Positions 35,122 through 44,219 of a stretch of DNA of 49,131 nucleotides are shown one piece after another. The stretch's first letter is position 1, and each line of letters starts with the position of its first letter. Origin of the DNA: Lachnospiraceae bacterium (lineage in GTDB: Bacteria; Bacillota; Clostridia; Lachnospirales; Lachnospiraceae); contig JAFZOW010000093.1 of NCBI GenBank assembly GCA_017552715.1, positions 1-49,131 on the forward strand. Reading direction: 5' to 3'. A model generated the notes under the pieces. The model made no database searches and was not told the origin of the DNA. It saw only the letters and a list, made by a program, of their open reading frames with translations. The position numbers were made by a program, and so were the translations under genes.

Positions 35122-36087
35122 ATGGCAAAAGACGTAGAAGAAAAAACTTCCAGCATAAAGATCCAGAAAAAGCCCTTGCGGCTTCGGATCTGGAACAACA
35201 GGGGCTTTTATCTGATGTTTATCCCTGTGTTCATCTTTGTGCTGATCATGCATTACTGGCCCATGCTTGGAGTGCGTTACGCATTTTTCTCCTCTAAGAT
35301 GGTGCCCGGCGGCGGCATCAAGTGGACATGGGTCGGAGCGCAGCACTTTATTAATATGTTTAAAGAACGCGAATTCTGGATGGCGTTTAAAAATACATTG
35401 ATCATCTCTGTTGTAAAGCTGCTGCTCAACACCTTTGTTGCGGTGCTCATCAGTATCTTCTTAAATGAGATGACCAGCCTTGTGTGTAAAAAATTCGTGC
35501 AGACCGTGATCTACCTGCCTCACTTCATGTCCTATGCAGTGGTGGCGGCGATCTTTACCCTCTTTCTTTCCCCTTCCTCCACGGGAATGATCAACGAGAC
35601 CTTAAAGGACTGGGGCTGGATCGATAAGAGTATAGATTTCCTGCACATCTCCAGTATGTGGCGCCCCGTCTTCTATATCATCAATCTGTGGAAAGAGACG
35701 GGATGGGGTACCGTGATCTTTTTCGCAACACTTTCCGGGATCTCTCCGGAACTGTATGAAGCGGCGGAGATCGATGGTGCGACGCGTTTCCAGAAGATGC
35801 GCTACGTTACGCTGCCGGCTCTGTCCAGCACCATCATCATAGTACTGATCCTGAACCTGGCCAAGGTGTTGAATATCTTTGAACCTGTATTCGTATTGTA
35901 TAATAACCGCGTATTTGATTCGTCGGATGTTATCTCGACTTATGTCTACCGCAAGACTTTCATGACTGCTGCTACAGACTACGGTTACTCTACGGCTGTG
36001 GGTCTGTTCAAATCCGTGGTGGGCTGCATTCTGATGCTGGGCAGCAATTATGCCAGTAAAAAGATCCGCGGCCGCGGGATCATTTAA
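35122..36087 (+). CDS. ABC sugar transporter permease, LplB type
   Basis: The 321-residue inner-membrane permease has six predicted spans starting near residue 35. The EAA-loop ELYEAAEIDGATRFQKM lies at about 210-226, which contacts the ATPase. The family matches LplB/YtcP-type permeases. I chose ATG 35122 since AAAGGA lies 9 bases upstream; an ATG at 35104 would add six residues. It partners with the second permease and the lipoprotein. Confidence 0.93.
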   Translation: MAKDVEEKTSSIKIQKKPLRLRIWNNRGFYLMFIPVFIFVLIMHYWPMLGVRYAFFSSKMVPGGGIKWTWVGAQHFINMFKEREFWMAFKNTLIISVVKLLLNTFVAVLISIFLNEMTSLVCKKFVQTVIYLPHFMSYAVVAAIFTLFLSPSSTGMINETLKDWGWIDKSIDFLHISSMWRPVFYIINLWKETGWGTVIFFATLSGISPELYEAAEIDGATRFQKMRYVTLPALSSTIIIVLILNLAKVLNIFEPVFVLYNNRVFDSSDVISTYVYRKTFMTAATDYGYSTAVGLFKSVVGCILMLGSNYASKKIRGRGII

Positions 36088-36102
36088 AGGAGGGGCAGAG
36101 TG

Positions 36103-37056
36103 ATGGCAGAAAATATCGAAATCAAGCAGGCTCCGGAGAGGGAGGCGCCCAGGAAGGAGAGCCCGGAGAAAGAGGCCGAGGTAAAAGCAAAAGCACCGAG
36201 GATCCATACGATCGAAAAGAAGCGTTCAAAGATCAAGATATTTGATGTGGTCAATTACATTGTATTCGGACTGCTGACCCTGATCATCATCTTTCCCATC
36301 TGGAAGGTGATATGTGATTCCTTCAATGCGGTGGGAGTGTACCAGTTTAAACTCTGGCCTACGCAGCCCACGATCGGTGGCTATGCGACGATACTGAAGA
36401 CAGCAAAGCTGTTCCGCCCGCTGCTGAATTCCTTTATCACCACCATCTGCGGTACGCTGCTGGGACTTGTGATGGCCACGCTGGGCGGTTATGTGCTGAA
36501 CCAGTATGAAATGCCGGGGCGTACCTTCCTGTCTTATTTCCTTCTGGTCACCATGATCTTTTCCGGCGGCATGATCCCGGAATACCTGGTCATGAAGAAG
36601 CTGGGTCTGGTCAACAATATGTGGATCCTGGTATTTAAGCACGGTATGAATGTATACAATCTGGTGCTGATGAAGAACTTCTTCGAAGGAATTCCGGCAT
36701 CCCTTTATGAAGCGGCGAAGCTGGACGGCTGCTCGCCCATGCAGATCTTCTACAAGATCGTGCTGCCGCTTTCCAAGGCGGCGCTGGCTTCCATTGGCCT
36801 GATGTTTGCTGTGACCGTTTGGAACGATTACAGCACTGTGCAGATCTATATCACAAACCGAAGTCAGGTGAATTTCCAGTACATGCTGCGCGTAATGGTC
36901 ATGGACGGCGATACGCCCACAACATCCTACAAGGTTTCGCAGTCCACCCTGTACTACTCAGGCATCGTCTGTGCGATCCTGCCTTTCATGCTGGCGTATC
37001 CCTTCCTGCAGAAGTATTTCGTCACCGGCGTGAATGTCGGGGCGGTGAAGGAATAA
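36103..37056 (+). CDS. ABC sugar transporter permease, LplC type
   Basis: The 317-residue permease has a charged, Lys/Glu-rich N-terminal tail of about 45 residues, then six membrane spans. The EAA-loop SLYEAAKLDGCSPMQIF is at about residue 204, and the C-terminus is of the LplC/YesQ type (PFLQKYFVTGVNVGAVKE). ATG 36103 follows AAAGGAGGGGCAGAG; a GTG at 36100 is less likely. It is 15 bases after the first permease. Together they form the membrane part of the importer. Confidence 0.93.
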   Translation: MAENIEIKQAPEREAPRKESPEKEAEVKAKAPRIHTIEKKRSKIKIFDVVNYIVFGLLTLIIIFPIWKVICDSFNAVGVYQFKLWPTQPTIGGYATILKTAKLFRPLLNSFITTICGTLLGLVMATLGGYVLNQYEMPGRTFLSYFLLVTMIFSGGMIPEYLVMKKLGLVNNMWILVFKHGMNVYNLVLMKNFFEGIPASLYEAAKLDGCSPMQIFYKIVLPLSKAALASIGLMFAVTVWNDYSTVQIYITNRSQVNFQYMLRVMVMDGDTPTTSYKVSQSTLYYSGIVCAILPFMLAYPFLQKYFVTGVNVGAVKE

Positions 37057-37090
37057 GCTTCACAGATAAACGGCTTAAGATCACCATAAG

Positions 37091-37113
37091 GGCAGGCCTG
37101 GTGCCTGTCTTTA
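37091..37113 (+). terminator. Weak terminator or attenuator after the permease genes
   Basis: GGCAGGC (37091-37097) pairs with GCCTGTC (37103-37109) with one G-U pair, followed by TTTATTTC. It lies 23 bases before the next gene start and could reduce read-through. Confidence 0.4.
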
Positions 37114-37135
37114 TTTCAAAAGAAATGGAGAGACC

Positions 37136-37843
37136 ATGAAGAGGATCATATATGCCGGCGACAGTACGGTGACCTTTAACAAGATCGCAACCTATCCGCA
37201 GACCGGGCTGTCACAGGGGCTGCTCTTATATCTGAAGGATAATGTATGGCTTCGTAGTTTTGCCATAAACGGAAGGAGTACGCGCTCCTTCATAAATCAG
37301 GGGCGCCTGGACTATGTGGATGATTTTCTCGAAAAGGATGATTTCTTTTTTATCCAGTTCGGTCATAACGACCAGAAAGAGAGCGATCCGGAACGCTATG
37401 CACCTGCAGATACGGAGTTTCGGGAGAATCTGAAAAAGTTTGTGGCCGTGGGGCGGAAGCATGAAGCCCGTCCTGTTCTGTTTACACCGATCGCAAGACG
37501 CTATTTCGATAAGGACGGAAGCTTTCTTCCGGGAGCCCATGGGGAGTATCCGCGCGTGATCCGGGAAGTGGCTGCGGAAGAAGGAGTCCCTCTGATCGAT
37601 ATGACGGCGATGACCGAGGAGTACATTGCTGCCGTGGGGGATTTTCCCTCCAGGGCTCTTTATGTTTTTCCAAAAGACAATACCCATCTGGTGATGCAGG
37701 GGGCCGTGACTTTTGCGGGATTTATCGCCAATGCATTGCTTGCGCTGGGGAGTCCGTATTCGGAACTTCTGGTGGACCGTAATTCAGTGAACGTGGATGA
37801 GGATGCCAGGCAGGCGGAACATCCCTTTTATGTATACTCATAA
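37136..37843 (+). CDS. GDSL/SGNH esterase, rhamnogalacturonan acetylesterase-like (CE12)
   Basis: The 235-residue SGNH hydrolase shows block I AGDSTV (nucleophile S10), block II around NGRSTRSF (G46), block III GHND (N78) and block V DNTH (D181, H184). The GDST variant is typical of rhamnogalacturonan acetylesterases such as YesT/RhgT, which remove acetyl groups from galacturonate residues of rhamnogalacturonan I. There is no signal peptide, so it likely works on imported oligosaccharides. Released acetate would join that from AckA. The ATG at 37136 follows AATGGAGAGACC. Confidence 0.92.
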   Translation: MKRIIYAGDSTVTFNKIATYPQTGLSQGLLLYLKDNVWLRSFAINGRSTRSFINQGRLDYVDDFLEKDDFFFIQFGHNDQKESDPERYAPADTEFRENLKKFVAVGRKHEARPVLFTPIARRYFDKDGSFLPGAHGEYPRVIREVAAEEGVPLIDMTAMTEEYIAAVGDFPSRALYVFPKDNTHLVMQGAVTFAGFIANALLALGSPYSELLVDRNSVNVDEDARQAEHPFYVYS

Positions 37844-37873
37844 ACGAAATGGCTTGCCGTTTCGTTTATGAGT
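37836..37873. repeat. 14-bp perfect hairpin overlapping the esterase stop codon
   Basis: ACTCATAAACGAAA (37836-37849) pairs perfectly with TTTCGTTTATGAGT (37860-37873). The esterase TAA (37841-37843) is inside the left arm. There is no T tract after it. The arm shares TATACTCA with the hairpin at 37940. Confidence 0.8.
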
Positions 37874-37939
37874 CACGCCGAGCACGTGCCGCTTTAGCGG
37901 CTGATTTCCTTACGTGCGAGTGCGCATCCTGTCGGAGGC

Positions 37940-37980
37940 TTATACTCAATAACGGAAATGATTTCCGTTATTGAGTATAA
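37940..37980. repeat. 19-bp perfect hairpin with 3-base loop
   Basis: TTATACTCAATAACGGAAA (37940-37958) pairs perfectly with TTTCCGTTATTGAGTATAA (37962-37980) around TGA. The 66 bases between this and the previous hairpin contain further short stems (GCCGCTTTAGCGGC). With the first hairpin it forms a compound element filling the gap before the exporter gene. Confidence 0.88.
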
Positions 37981-37993
37981 AAAGCGAGGCATA

Positions 37994-38013
37994 CCGCCAG
38001 GAAAGCCTGGCGG
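37994..38013 (+). promoter_or_regulatory. Hairpin just upstream of the ABC exporter gene
   Basis: CCGCCAGG (37994-38001) pairs with CCTGGCGG (38006-38013) around AAAG, 24 bases before the ATG. It may be part of the compound hairpin element or affect the downstream gene. Confidence 0.6.
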
Positions 38014-38037
38014 GTAGTCTGGAAGCTTCTTTTGCAC

Positions 38038-39825
38038 ATGAAAGCGAAAGCTGATATCGAAGAAAAATATGTAAAGTATTACAAAAAATACCCGGACAGA
38101 CCGCTGCGTGTGCTGCTGGGGTTTTATAAGGGACGTTACCACGCGTTCCTTCTGAGTTCATTCTTTTATTTGATAAAACACAGCCCGGCGCTGTTCTGCC
38201 CTCTGCTTTTGGCTAATGTGATCAACGGTGTGCTGGAAGGGTGGGCGGCCGCAAAAAAGGCCATCCTTTTGAATGTGGGGATATGGCTGGGGCTTCTGAT
38301 GATCCACCTGCCGGCGAACTACCTGCATGTCCGTTTCCGCAGCCGCGTAACACGGGAGACCGAGGCGGGCCTTCGGAGTGCCCTTGTGCGTAAGCTTCAG
38401 GAGCTTTCCATACCCTATCATACACAGACACAGAGCGGGCGGCTGCAGTCCAAGATCATGCGGGATGTGGAAGCGATCGAAACCCTCTCCTCCCAGCTCT
38501 TCATCAATGTGCTGAATATCGTGATGAACCTGGTGATCATGATCGGCATCACGGCGGTGAAGAACCGTCTGATCCTTGTCTTTCTTTTACTGGTCGCTCC
38601 GGTGGCTTCGCTTACGATCTTTGCTTTCCGTAAAAAGATACGCAGGGAGAACCGGGCTTTCCGTATGGAGATGGAGGAGACCAGCGCAAGGGTCATGGAG
38701 ATGGTGGAGATGGTTCCGGTCACCAGAGCTCACGCCCTGGAAGAGGTGGAAAAGGACCGGCTCTCCAGACAGCTTTCCGCTACAGCGGAGAAAGGCTACC
38801 GTCTGGATGTGATACAGAGCAATTTCGGCGCAGTGGGCTGGGTGATCTTCCAGGTCTTCCAGGCGCTGTGTCTGGCCTTTACCGGCTTTATGGCTCTGAA
38901 GGGCCGCATCCTCGTCGGGGATATCACCTTTTATCAGAGCAGCTTCTCCACGGTCGTAAACCAGTTTACCGCACTGATCAATCTGCTCCCGGTGGTGACA
39001 AAGGGCCTGGAGAGCGTGAGTTCGGTGGGAGAGGTTTTAGTAAGCGACGATGTGGAGCATAATGAAGGGAAGGAAGAGCTTAAGGAGCTTATCGGGGAAT
39101 ATCGTTTTGAAAATGTGGGCTACCGCTATCCGGATACAGATGCCCCTGTATTACAGGGACTGACCCTGCGCGTCCGTGCCGGCGAGACCATCGCGGTGGT
39201 GGGAGAGAGCGGTGCCGGGAAATCCACACTTTTAAACCTTCTGATCGGCTTTATGCTTCCTTCGGAGGGGAAGATCCTGATCGATGGAAAAGATATTTCC
39301 GATCTGAACTTAAAGAGCTACCGGCGTTTCCTTTCCGTAGTGCCACAGATGCCGCTGCTCTTTACCGGCAGCCTGCGGGATAATATCACTTACGGTATGA
39401 CGGATGCAACGGAAGAGCAGCTGGCGGCCGCAGTAAAGGCGGCTAATCTGGAGGGTATGGTATCGCAGCTCGAGCATGGCCTGGATACGCTGGTGGAGGA
39501 GCATGGGGCGAATCTTTCCGGCGGGCAGCGGCAGCGTATAGCTATAGCCCGCGCACTGATCCGCGATCCCAGGGTGATCATCCTGGATGAAGCGACTTCT
39601 GCCCTGGATGTGGTATCTGAAAAGGAGATACAGGATTCGCTGCACACGCTTACGGCGGGCCGTACTACCTTTATCGTGGCACACCGTCTCAGTACGGTCA
39701 AAAATGCCGACCGTATCGCTGTCCTGGATCACGGAAGCATCGTGGAAGAAGGCTCCTATGCGGAGCTGATGGAGAGAAAGGGGGCTTTCTATCATATGGA
39801 GAGTCTGCAGGTGAGTCTGGAATAA
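38038..39825 (+). CDS. ABC exporter half-transporter (fused membrane and ATPase domains)
   Basis: The 595-residue protein has an N-terminal type IV (exporter) membrane domain with six spans (about 35-310) and a C-terminal nucleotide-binding domain. Walker A GESGAGKST spans 389-397 (K395), signature LSGGQ 493-497 and Walker B ILDEATSALD with D517/E518; the switch histidine is in AHRLS. It should dimerise. The ribosome binding site is weak (GGAAG 12 bases before ATG 38038); a TTG at 38032 is possible. The substrate is unknown. As an exporter it cannot be the missing ATPase of the sugar importer. Its stop overlaps the next start (TAATG), tying it to the yesL-like gene. Confidence 0.92.
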   Translation: MKAKADIEEKYVKYYKKYPDRPLRVLLGFYKGRYHAFLLSSFFYLIKHSPALFCPLLLANVINGVLEGWAAAKKAILLNVGIWLGLLMIHLPANYLHVRFRSRVTRETEAGLRSALVRKLQELSIPYHTQTQSGRLQSKIMRDVEAIETLSSQLFINVLNIVMNLVIMIGITAVKNRLILVFLLLVAPVASLTIFAFRKKIRRENRAFRMEMEETSARVMEMVEMVPVTRAHALEEVEKDRLSRQLSATAEKGYRLDVIQSNFGAVGWVIFQVFQALCLAFTGFMALKGRILVGDITFYQSSFSTVVNQFTALINLLPVVTKGLESVSSVGEVLVSDDVEHNEGKEELKELIGEYRFENVGYRYPDTDAPVLQGLTLRVRAGETIAVVGESGAGKSTLLNLLIGFMLPSEGKILIDGKDISDLNLKSYRRFLSVVPQMPLLFTGSLRDNITYGMTDATEEQLAAAVKAANLEGMVSQLEHGLDTLVEEHGANLSGGQRQRIAIARALIRDPRVIILDEATSALDVVSEKEIQDSLHTLTAGRTTFIVAHRLSTVKNADRIAVLDHGSIVEEGSYAELMERKGAFYHMESLQVSLE

Positions 39826-40484
39826 TGGATTTTTTGAAGATCGACAGTCCGTTCATGCGCTTTCTGGAGACGGTGGCCAATCTGATGATCCTGAATGTGC
39901 TGGTGATCGTCTGTTCCCTGCCGCTGGTAACGGCGGGTGCGTCCTTTACGGCCATGCACTATGTGCTTTTAAAGATCGCCCGGAAGGAAGAAGGTTATAT
40001 AGTGAAAAGCTTTTTTCACTCCTTTAAGCAGAATTTTCTGCAGGCTACGCTGATCTGGCTCATCATGCTCGCGGTGGCGGCGGCGCTTTTCTTTGACTGG
40101 CGCTTTATCCGGAGCTACGAGATGCCGACGGTATATGTGGTACTTTTGTACGGCGTGGCCCTGGTCGCTTATCTTATATTTCTGTATGTGTTCCCGGTGC
40201 TCAGTCATTACAGTAATACGATCGCCGGAACCTTCCGCTCGGCGTTTACCATGAGTGTTCTCGGCTTTATCACCCTGCGGACCATACTGATGGGCATCGT
40301 GTGGCCCCTGGTATTTGTTGCACTGTGGTTTGCCGGCTATACCGTGGTCCCGCTGGTGCTGGTATTCTGCTTTACGGGGCCGGGGTTTTTACGGGCAAAG
40401 CTGTACAGCGGTATCTTTGAAGTGTACGAAAAGAAGGCACAGTCTGCTTCGGAGGAGCAGGCGGAGGAAAAGGAGAAAGAATGA
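39825..40484 (+). CDS. YesL family (DUF624) membrane protein
   Basis: The 219-residue protein has five or six membrane spans and the DUF624 N-terminal pattern (LETVANLMILNVLVIVCSLP, then TAGASFTAMHY, about 14-46). YesL-type proteins are typically encoded with LplB/LplC-type sugar transporters and rhamnogalacturonan genes; their molecular role is not known. It overlaps the exporter stop by one base and its own stop overlaps the next start by four (ATGA), so the three are co-translated. Confidence 0.9.
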   Translation: MDFLKIDSPFMRFLETVANLMILNVLVIVCSLPLVTAGASFTAMHYVLLKIARKEEGYIVKSFFHSFKQNFLQATLIWLIMLAVAAALFFDWRFIRSYEMPTVYVVLLYGVALVAYLIFLYVFPVLSHYSNTIAGTFRSAFTMSVLGFITLRTILMGIVWPLVFVALWFAGYTVVPLVLVFCFTGPGFLRAKLYSGIFEVYEKKAQSASEEQAEEKEKE

Positions 40485-41329
40485 TGCGTATCGGATTGCG
40501 TTTGCATGACAGCCGGGTCTGCCCCCTGCCGGAGCGATTAAGGAATATACGGGAGCAGGGTTTTTGCTGTGTCCACATCGCACTGGGGAAGACGGAGGGG
40601 CTGCCGAAGGAGCCGGAGGCACTCACACCCGGCTATGCTATGTGGCTTAAAGAACAGTTTTCCGTCGCCGGACTGGATATGGCAGTGCTGGGGAATTATA
40701 AGTGTATCGCCGAGCCGGATGCGCTGGAGGCGGAGCGTGTGCTTTATACATACAGGGCTCACCTTCGTTTTGCATCCCTATGCGGCTGCGGTATGGTGGG
40801 GACGGAGAGTCCCTTAAATGAAAAGAGGGTGGCGCCCGATAAGCTCCGCGAAACGTCCCGGAGCGAGGAGGCCTACCGCTGCTTTGTTAACAGGCTTAAG
40901 AGTGTGGTCTCCGATGCGGAGCGTTTCGGTGTGATCCTGGCGGTGGAACCTGTCTATAAGCATATCATTTACGATCCGAAGCGGGCCAGGCGCATGCTGG
41001 ATGAGATCGCCTCGCCGAATCTGCAGATCATCTTTGATCCGGTGAACCTGATCGATCCGGAAAGGCTTGAAGCGAGGGAAGAAGTGATCGCCGAGGCTAT
41101 GGAGCTGCTCGCACCGGAGATCGCCATGATCCATCTGAAGGATTATGTGATCGAGGGTGGTAAGATGAAGGCGGTCGGCTGTGGTTTCGGAGAGATGGAT
41201 TACAGAGAGATCGTCCGTTTTGCCGAAACGAAAAAACCATACATACATGCCACACTGGAAAATACAACGCCGGATACGGCAGAGCATTCGAGGCGGCTGA
41301 TCGAGGAGCTGGCAGCAGTATCCGCCTGA
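40481..41329 (+). CDS. TIM-barrel sugar phosphate isomerase/epimerase-like protein
   Basis: The 282-residue protein belongs to the xylose isomerase-like TIM barrel (AP endonuclease 2) superfamily. Likely metal ligands lie in AVEPVYKH (Glu near 150), IIFDPVNL (Asp near 185), MIHLKDY (His near 211) and the C-terminal ATLENTT (Glu near 257). Substrate is unknown; relatives interconvert keto-sugars or epimerise them. It starts by overlap with the yesL-like gene and lies 64 bases before a GH105 gene. Second ATG at 40484 is an alternative start. Confidence 0.87.
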   Translation: MMRIGLRLHDSRVCPLPERLRNIREQGFCCVHIALGKTEGLPKEPEALTPGYAMWLKEQFSVAGLDMAVLGNYKCIAEPDALEAERVLYTYRAHLRFASLCGCGMVGTESPLNEKRVAPDKLRETSRSEEAYRCFVNRLKSVVSDAERFGVILAVEPVYKHIIYDPKRARRMLDEIASPNLQIIFDPVNLIDPERLEAREEVIAEAMELLAPEIAMIHLKDYVIEGGKMKAVGCGFGEMDYREIVRFAETKKPYIHATLENTTPDTAEHSRRLIEELAAVSA

Positions 41330-41393
41330 AAAAAGGGACGGTTACAGAATGATCAGAGCGGACCATTCAGGGAAAGGAACGGGGAGATAAAGG

Positions 41394-42545
41394 ATGACAG
41401 AGAGAACAAAGAAACAGATCCAGGATTATATCGAATATCTTCTTGCAAATTCAGACGCGGAAAGACCGATGTGGAATAAGGAGATGATACTGCAGGAACG
41501 TCCGAATAAATGGAATTATATCGATGGCTGTATGATGACCGCGCTCCTGTCCCTGTACGAGATCACTGGAGAAGAACGTTATTTCCGTTTTGTCAGGGAT
41601 TTTATCGATTATTTTGTGCTGGAAGACGGAACGATAAAAACGTATAATATCACAGAGTTTAATCTGGATAACATCAATACCGCAAGCAATCTTTTTTTCC
41701 TCTATGATAAGACCGGGGAGAAAAAATACCGTCTTGCGCTGGATCATGTGAGAAAGCAGCTGGACGGGATGCCGCGTACTAAGGAAGGGAGCTTCTGGCA
41801 CAAGGAGATCTATCCCTATCAGGTATGGCTGGACGGCTTATACATGGCCGAGCCTTTCTATATGCGATATGAGACGAGATTTCGGAAGATGGAAAAATGC
41901 GCGGATGTGATCAGGCAGTTTGAAAACGTGGAAAAGCATATGAAGGATCCGAAGACCGGTCTGTATTACCACGGTTATGACGAGAGCAGACAGATGGGCT
42001 GGGCCGATCCCGAACGGGGAGTGAGCCCGAATTTCTGGCTCCGATCCCTGGGATGGTTTATACTGTCTTTGGTGGAGACGGCGCAGGCGACGGACGAATC
42101 ACTGTATTATGAAAAACGTTATCTGCAAAGGCTCCTGGCGGAGCTGGCGGATGCTCTGATCCCCTTTCAGGATGAGAGCGGGATGTTTTATCAGGTAGTC
42201 GATCATCCGGAAGCCGAAGGGAACTATCTTGAAACCTCCGGGACAGCACTGATCTCCGCTGCGGTTTTAAAGGCCGTGCGGCTGGGCTATCTGACACCGC
42301 GCTATGCAAAGCTCGGAGAACGGGCGTTTGATGGGATCGCGGAAAAATATCTTTCCGAAAATGAAGATGGGACCTTAAAGCTTGGCGGGATCTGTCTGGT
42401 GGCCGGTCTTGGCGGAAAGCAGAACCGGGACGGATCACTTTCTTATTATTTCAGCGAACCGGTTGTGGAAAATGAAGCCAAGGGTGTTGCACCCTTCCTT
42501 CTGGCTTATACGGAAATGCTCCGCAGGCAGCCTTCAGAGAATTGA
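41394..42545 (+). CDS. GH105 unsaturated rhamnogalacturonyl/galacturonyl hydrolase
   Basis: An alpha6/alpha6-barrel hydrolase of the YteR/YesR family that removes the unsaturated uronic acid from pectic oligosaccharides. The 383 residues match the family, and the catalytic Asp is D147 in WLDGLYMAEPF. GWADPERG and RSLGWF motifs follow. There is no signal peptide, as for cytoplasmic YteR. Its product, unsaturated galacturonate, rearranges spontaneously to the KduI substrate. The ATG at 41394 follows GGGGAGATAAAGG. It is 49 bases before the GH28 gene. Confidence 0.93.
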   Translation: MTERTKKQIQDYIEYLLANSDAERPMWNKEMILQERPNKWNYIDGCMMTALLSLYEITGEERYFRFVRDFIDYFVLEDGTIKTYNITEFNLDNINTASNLFFLYDKTGEKKYRLALDHVRKQLDGMPRTKEGSFWHKEIYPYQVWLDGLYMAEPFYMRYETRFRKMEKCADVIRQFENVEKHMKDPKTGLYYHGYDESRQMGWADPERGVSPNFWLRSLGWFILSLVETAQATDESLYYEKRYLQRLLAELADALIPFQDESGMFYQVVDHPEAEGNYLETSGTALISAAVLKAVRLGYLTPRYAKLGERAFDGIAEKYLSENEDGTLKLGGICLVAGLGGKQNRDGSLSYYFSEPVVENEAKGVAPFLLAYTEMLRRQPSEN

Positions 42546-42594
42546 TATTTGACAGGACGGGGATGCTTTGGTTAAATTATTGGGGGAAGGCGGT

Positions 42595-44187
42595 ATGGAT
42601 TTTGCGATAGTCGGGATATTTAAGCGCAGCGTGACGATCGAGAGAAAGAATGACGAGCGCTTCGAGACCGCATTGGAGTGCACGGTTTTTGTTGAAGGGA
42701 AAGAGTTCTGCCGGACAAAGCGGAATGTGATCACGGTGGATGGTCTTGAGCCCGGACGGGAATACGAGATCGCGATCCGTGAAGGAGATGCGGCTCCTGT
42801 TTCCCATACGATCCGCACGGAGGAAGAGAGCTTTCTTTTGAATGTTCGCAGCTTCGGAGCCTGCGGAGACGGGAAGAAGAACGATACGTCTGCGCTGCAG
42901 GCAGCGATCGCCTGCTGCCCGGTTTTCGGGACGGTATATGTCCCTGCCGGTACTTACCTTACCGGGCCTCTTTTTCTGAAAAGCCGGATGAGCTTATGGA
43001 TCGACGAGGGTGCGGTGCTCCTGGGAGATACGGACCGGACGCATTATCCGGTACTGCCCGGGATGACGAGAGGCCTGTATGATAACGAAAAGGAGTATAA
43101 TCTGTCATCCTGGGAGGGGAATCCGCTGGACAGCTTTGCCTCTCTGATCACGGCGCTGGATGCGGAGGAACTCTCGATCATCGGCAGAGGCACGATCGAC
43201 GGGAATGCGCAGAATGCGGACTGGTGGCAGGAACCCAAAAAAAAGCGGATCGCCTGGAGACCTAAACTGGTAAGCCTGATCCGATGCAGAAAGGTACGGA
43301 TGCAGGGGCTGACTCTCACGAATTCCGCTTGCTGGTGCGTGCATCCCTATTATTCGGAGCAGGTGGATTTTCTTGACCTTACGATACGGAATCCCTCCGA
43401 TTCCCCTAATACCGACGGTTTTGATCCGGAAAGCTGTGAAGGCGTGCGGATGCTTGGGAGTACGATCTCGGTGGGGGATGACTGTGTTGCGATCAAGAGC
43501 GGAAAGCTCTATATGGCGCGCTTCCATTACAAAGAGACGAAGAATGTGGTGATCCGCAACTGCCGGCTGGAGAGGGGCCACGGCTCCGTGACCGTGGGTT
43601 CCGAAGTGGCAGGGGGCGTGCGTAATGTGCATGTGTCACAGTGCATCTTTTCCGGTACGGATCGCGGGGTACGGATCAAGACCAGGCGCGGACGTGGTGA
43701 ACGTTCGTTCCTGACAGAGCTCACTTTTGAAAATATCACGATGGATCATGTGCATATGCCGGTCACGATCAATATGTTTTACTTCTGTGACCCGGACGGG
43801 CATACGGAATATGTGCAGAGTCAGGAAAAGATGCCGGTGGATTACCGCACGCCCCACATCGGCAGCATTACCGTAAGGAATGCGGAACTAAGCGGCGTGG
43901 ATGCATCCCTGCTCTGTGCCTTCGGGCTTCCGGAGGCGCCGGTGGAGCGGATCGTGCTGGAGGATATCCGGGCGTCGTACCTGGAAGAGGGGAAACGCAC
44001 TCCGCAGTGCCCCATCATGATGGATGATTTTCCGAAGCTTAGCGGCAGAAGCCTGTATATAAAGAATGTGGAAGTACTGGAAGTAAAGGATGTTATCCTC
44101 GATGGCTTAAGTGAGGAGGCGCCTTATCTGGAGGGGATAGGGGAACAGCAGCTGGAGGGATTCTTACGAAGGATGCCTGAGGGGTGA
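42595..44187 (+). CDS. GH28 polygalacturonase, intracellular exo type
   Basis: A right-handed beta-helix GH28 enzyme of 530 residues that hydrolyses alpha-1,4-galacturonan. An N-terminal fibronectin III-like domain (about 1-80) precedes the helix, as in exo-acting bacterial enzymes. The catalytic signature is complete: N272-T-D274, D295-D296 (VGDDCVA), G328-H329-G330 and R360-I-K362. No signal peptide is present. ATG 42595 follows GGGGGAAGGCGG; an in-frame TTG at 42568 is less likely. It should release galacturonate for UxaC. Confidence 0.94.
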   Translation: MDFAIVGIFKRSVTIERKNDERFETALECTVFVEGKEFCRTKRNVITVDGLEPGREYEIAIREGDAAPVSHTIRTEEESFLLNVRSFGACGDGKKNDTSALQAAIACCPVFGTVYVPAGTYLTGPLFLKSRMSLWIDEGAVLLGDTDRTHYPVLPGMTRGLYDNEKEYNLSSWEGNPLDSFASLITALDAEELSIIGRGTIDGNAQNADWWQEPKKKRIAWRPKLVSLIRCRKVRMQGLTLTNSACWCVHPYYSEQVDFLDLTIRNPSDSPNTDGFDPESCEGVRMLGSTISVGDDCVAIKSGKLYMARFHYKETKNVVIRNCRLERGHGSVTVGSEVAGGVRNVHVSQCIFSGTDRGVRIKTRRGRGERSFLTELTFENITMDHVHMPVTINMFYFCDPDGHTEYVQSQEKMPVDYRTPHIGSITVRNAELSGVDASLLCAFGLPEAPVERIVLEDIRASYLEEGKRTPQCPIMMDDFPKLSGRSLYIKNVEVLEVKDVILDGLSEEAPYLEGIGEQQLEGFLRRMPEG

Positions 44188-44219
44188 ATAGTTTTAGAGG
44201 GGCGGAGGAGGTACAAGGT

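Noticed and set aside
40001-40020. AGTGAAA...TTTCACT dyad resembling the gap palindrome
   Set aside because: Inside the yesL-like coding sequence, far from a promoter, with different centre length.
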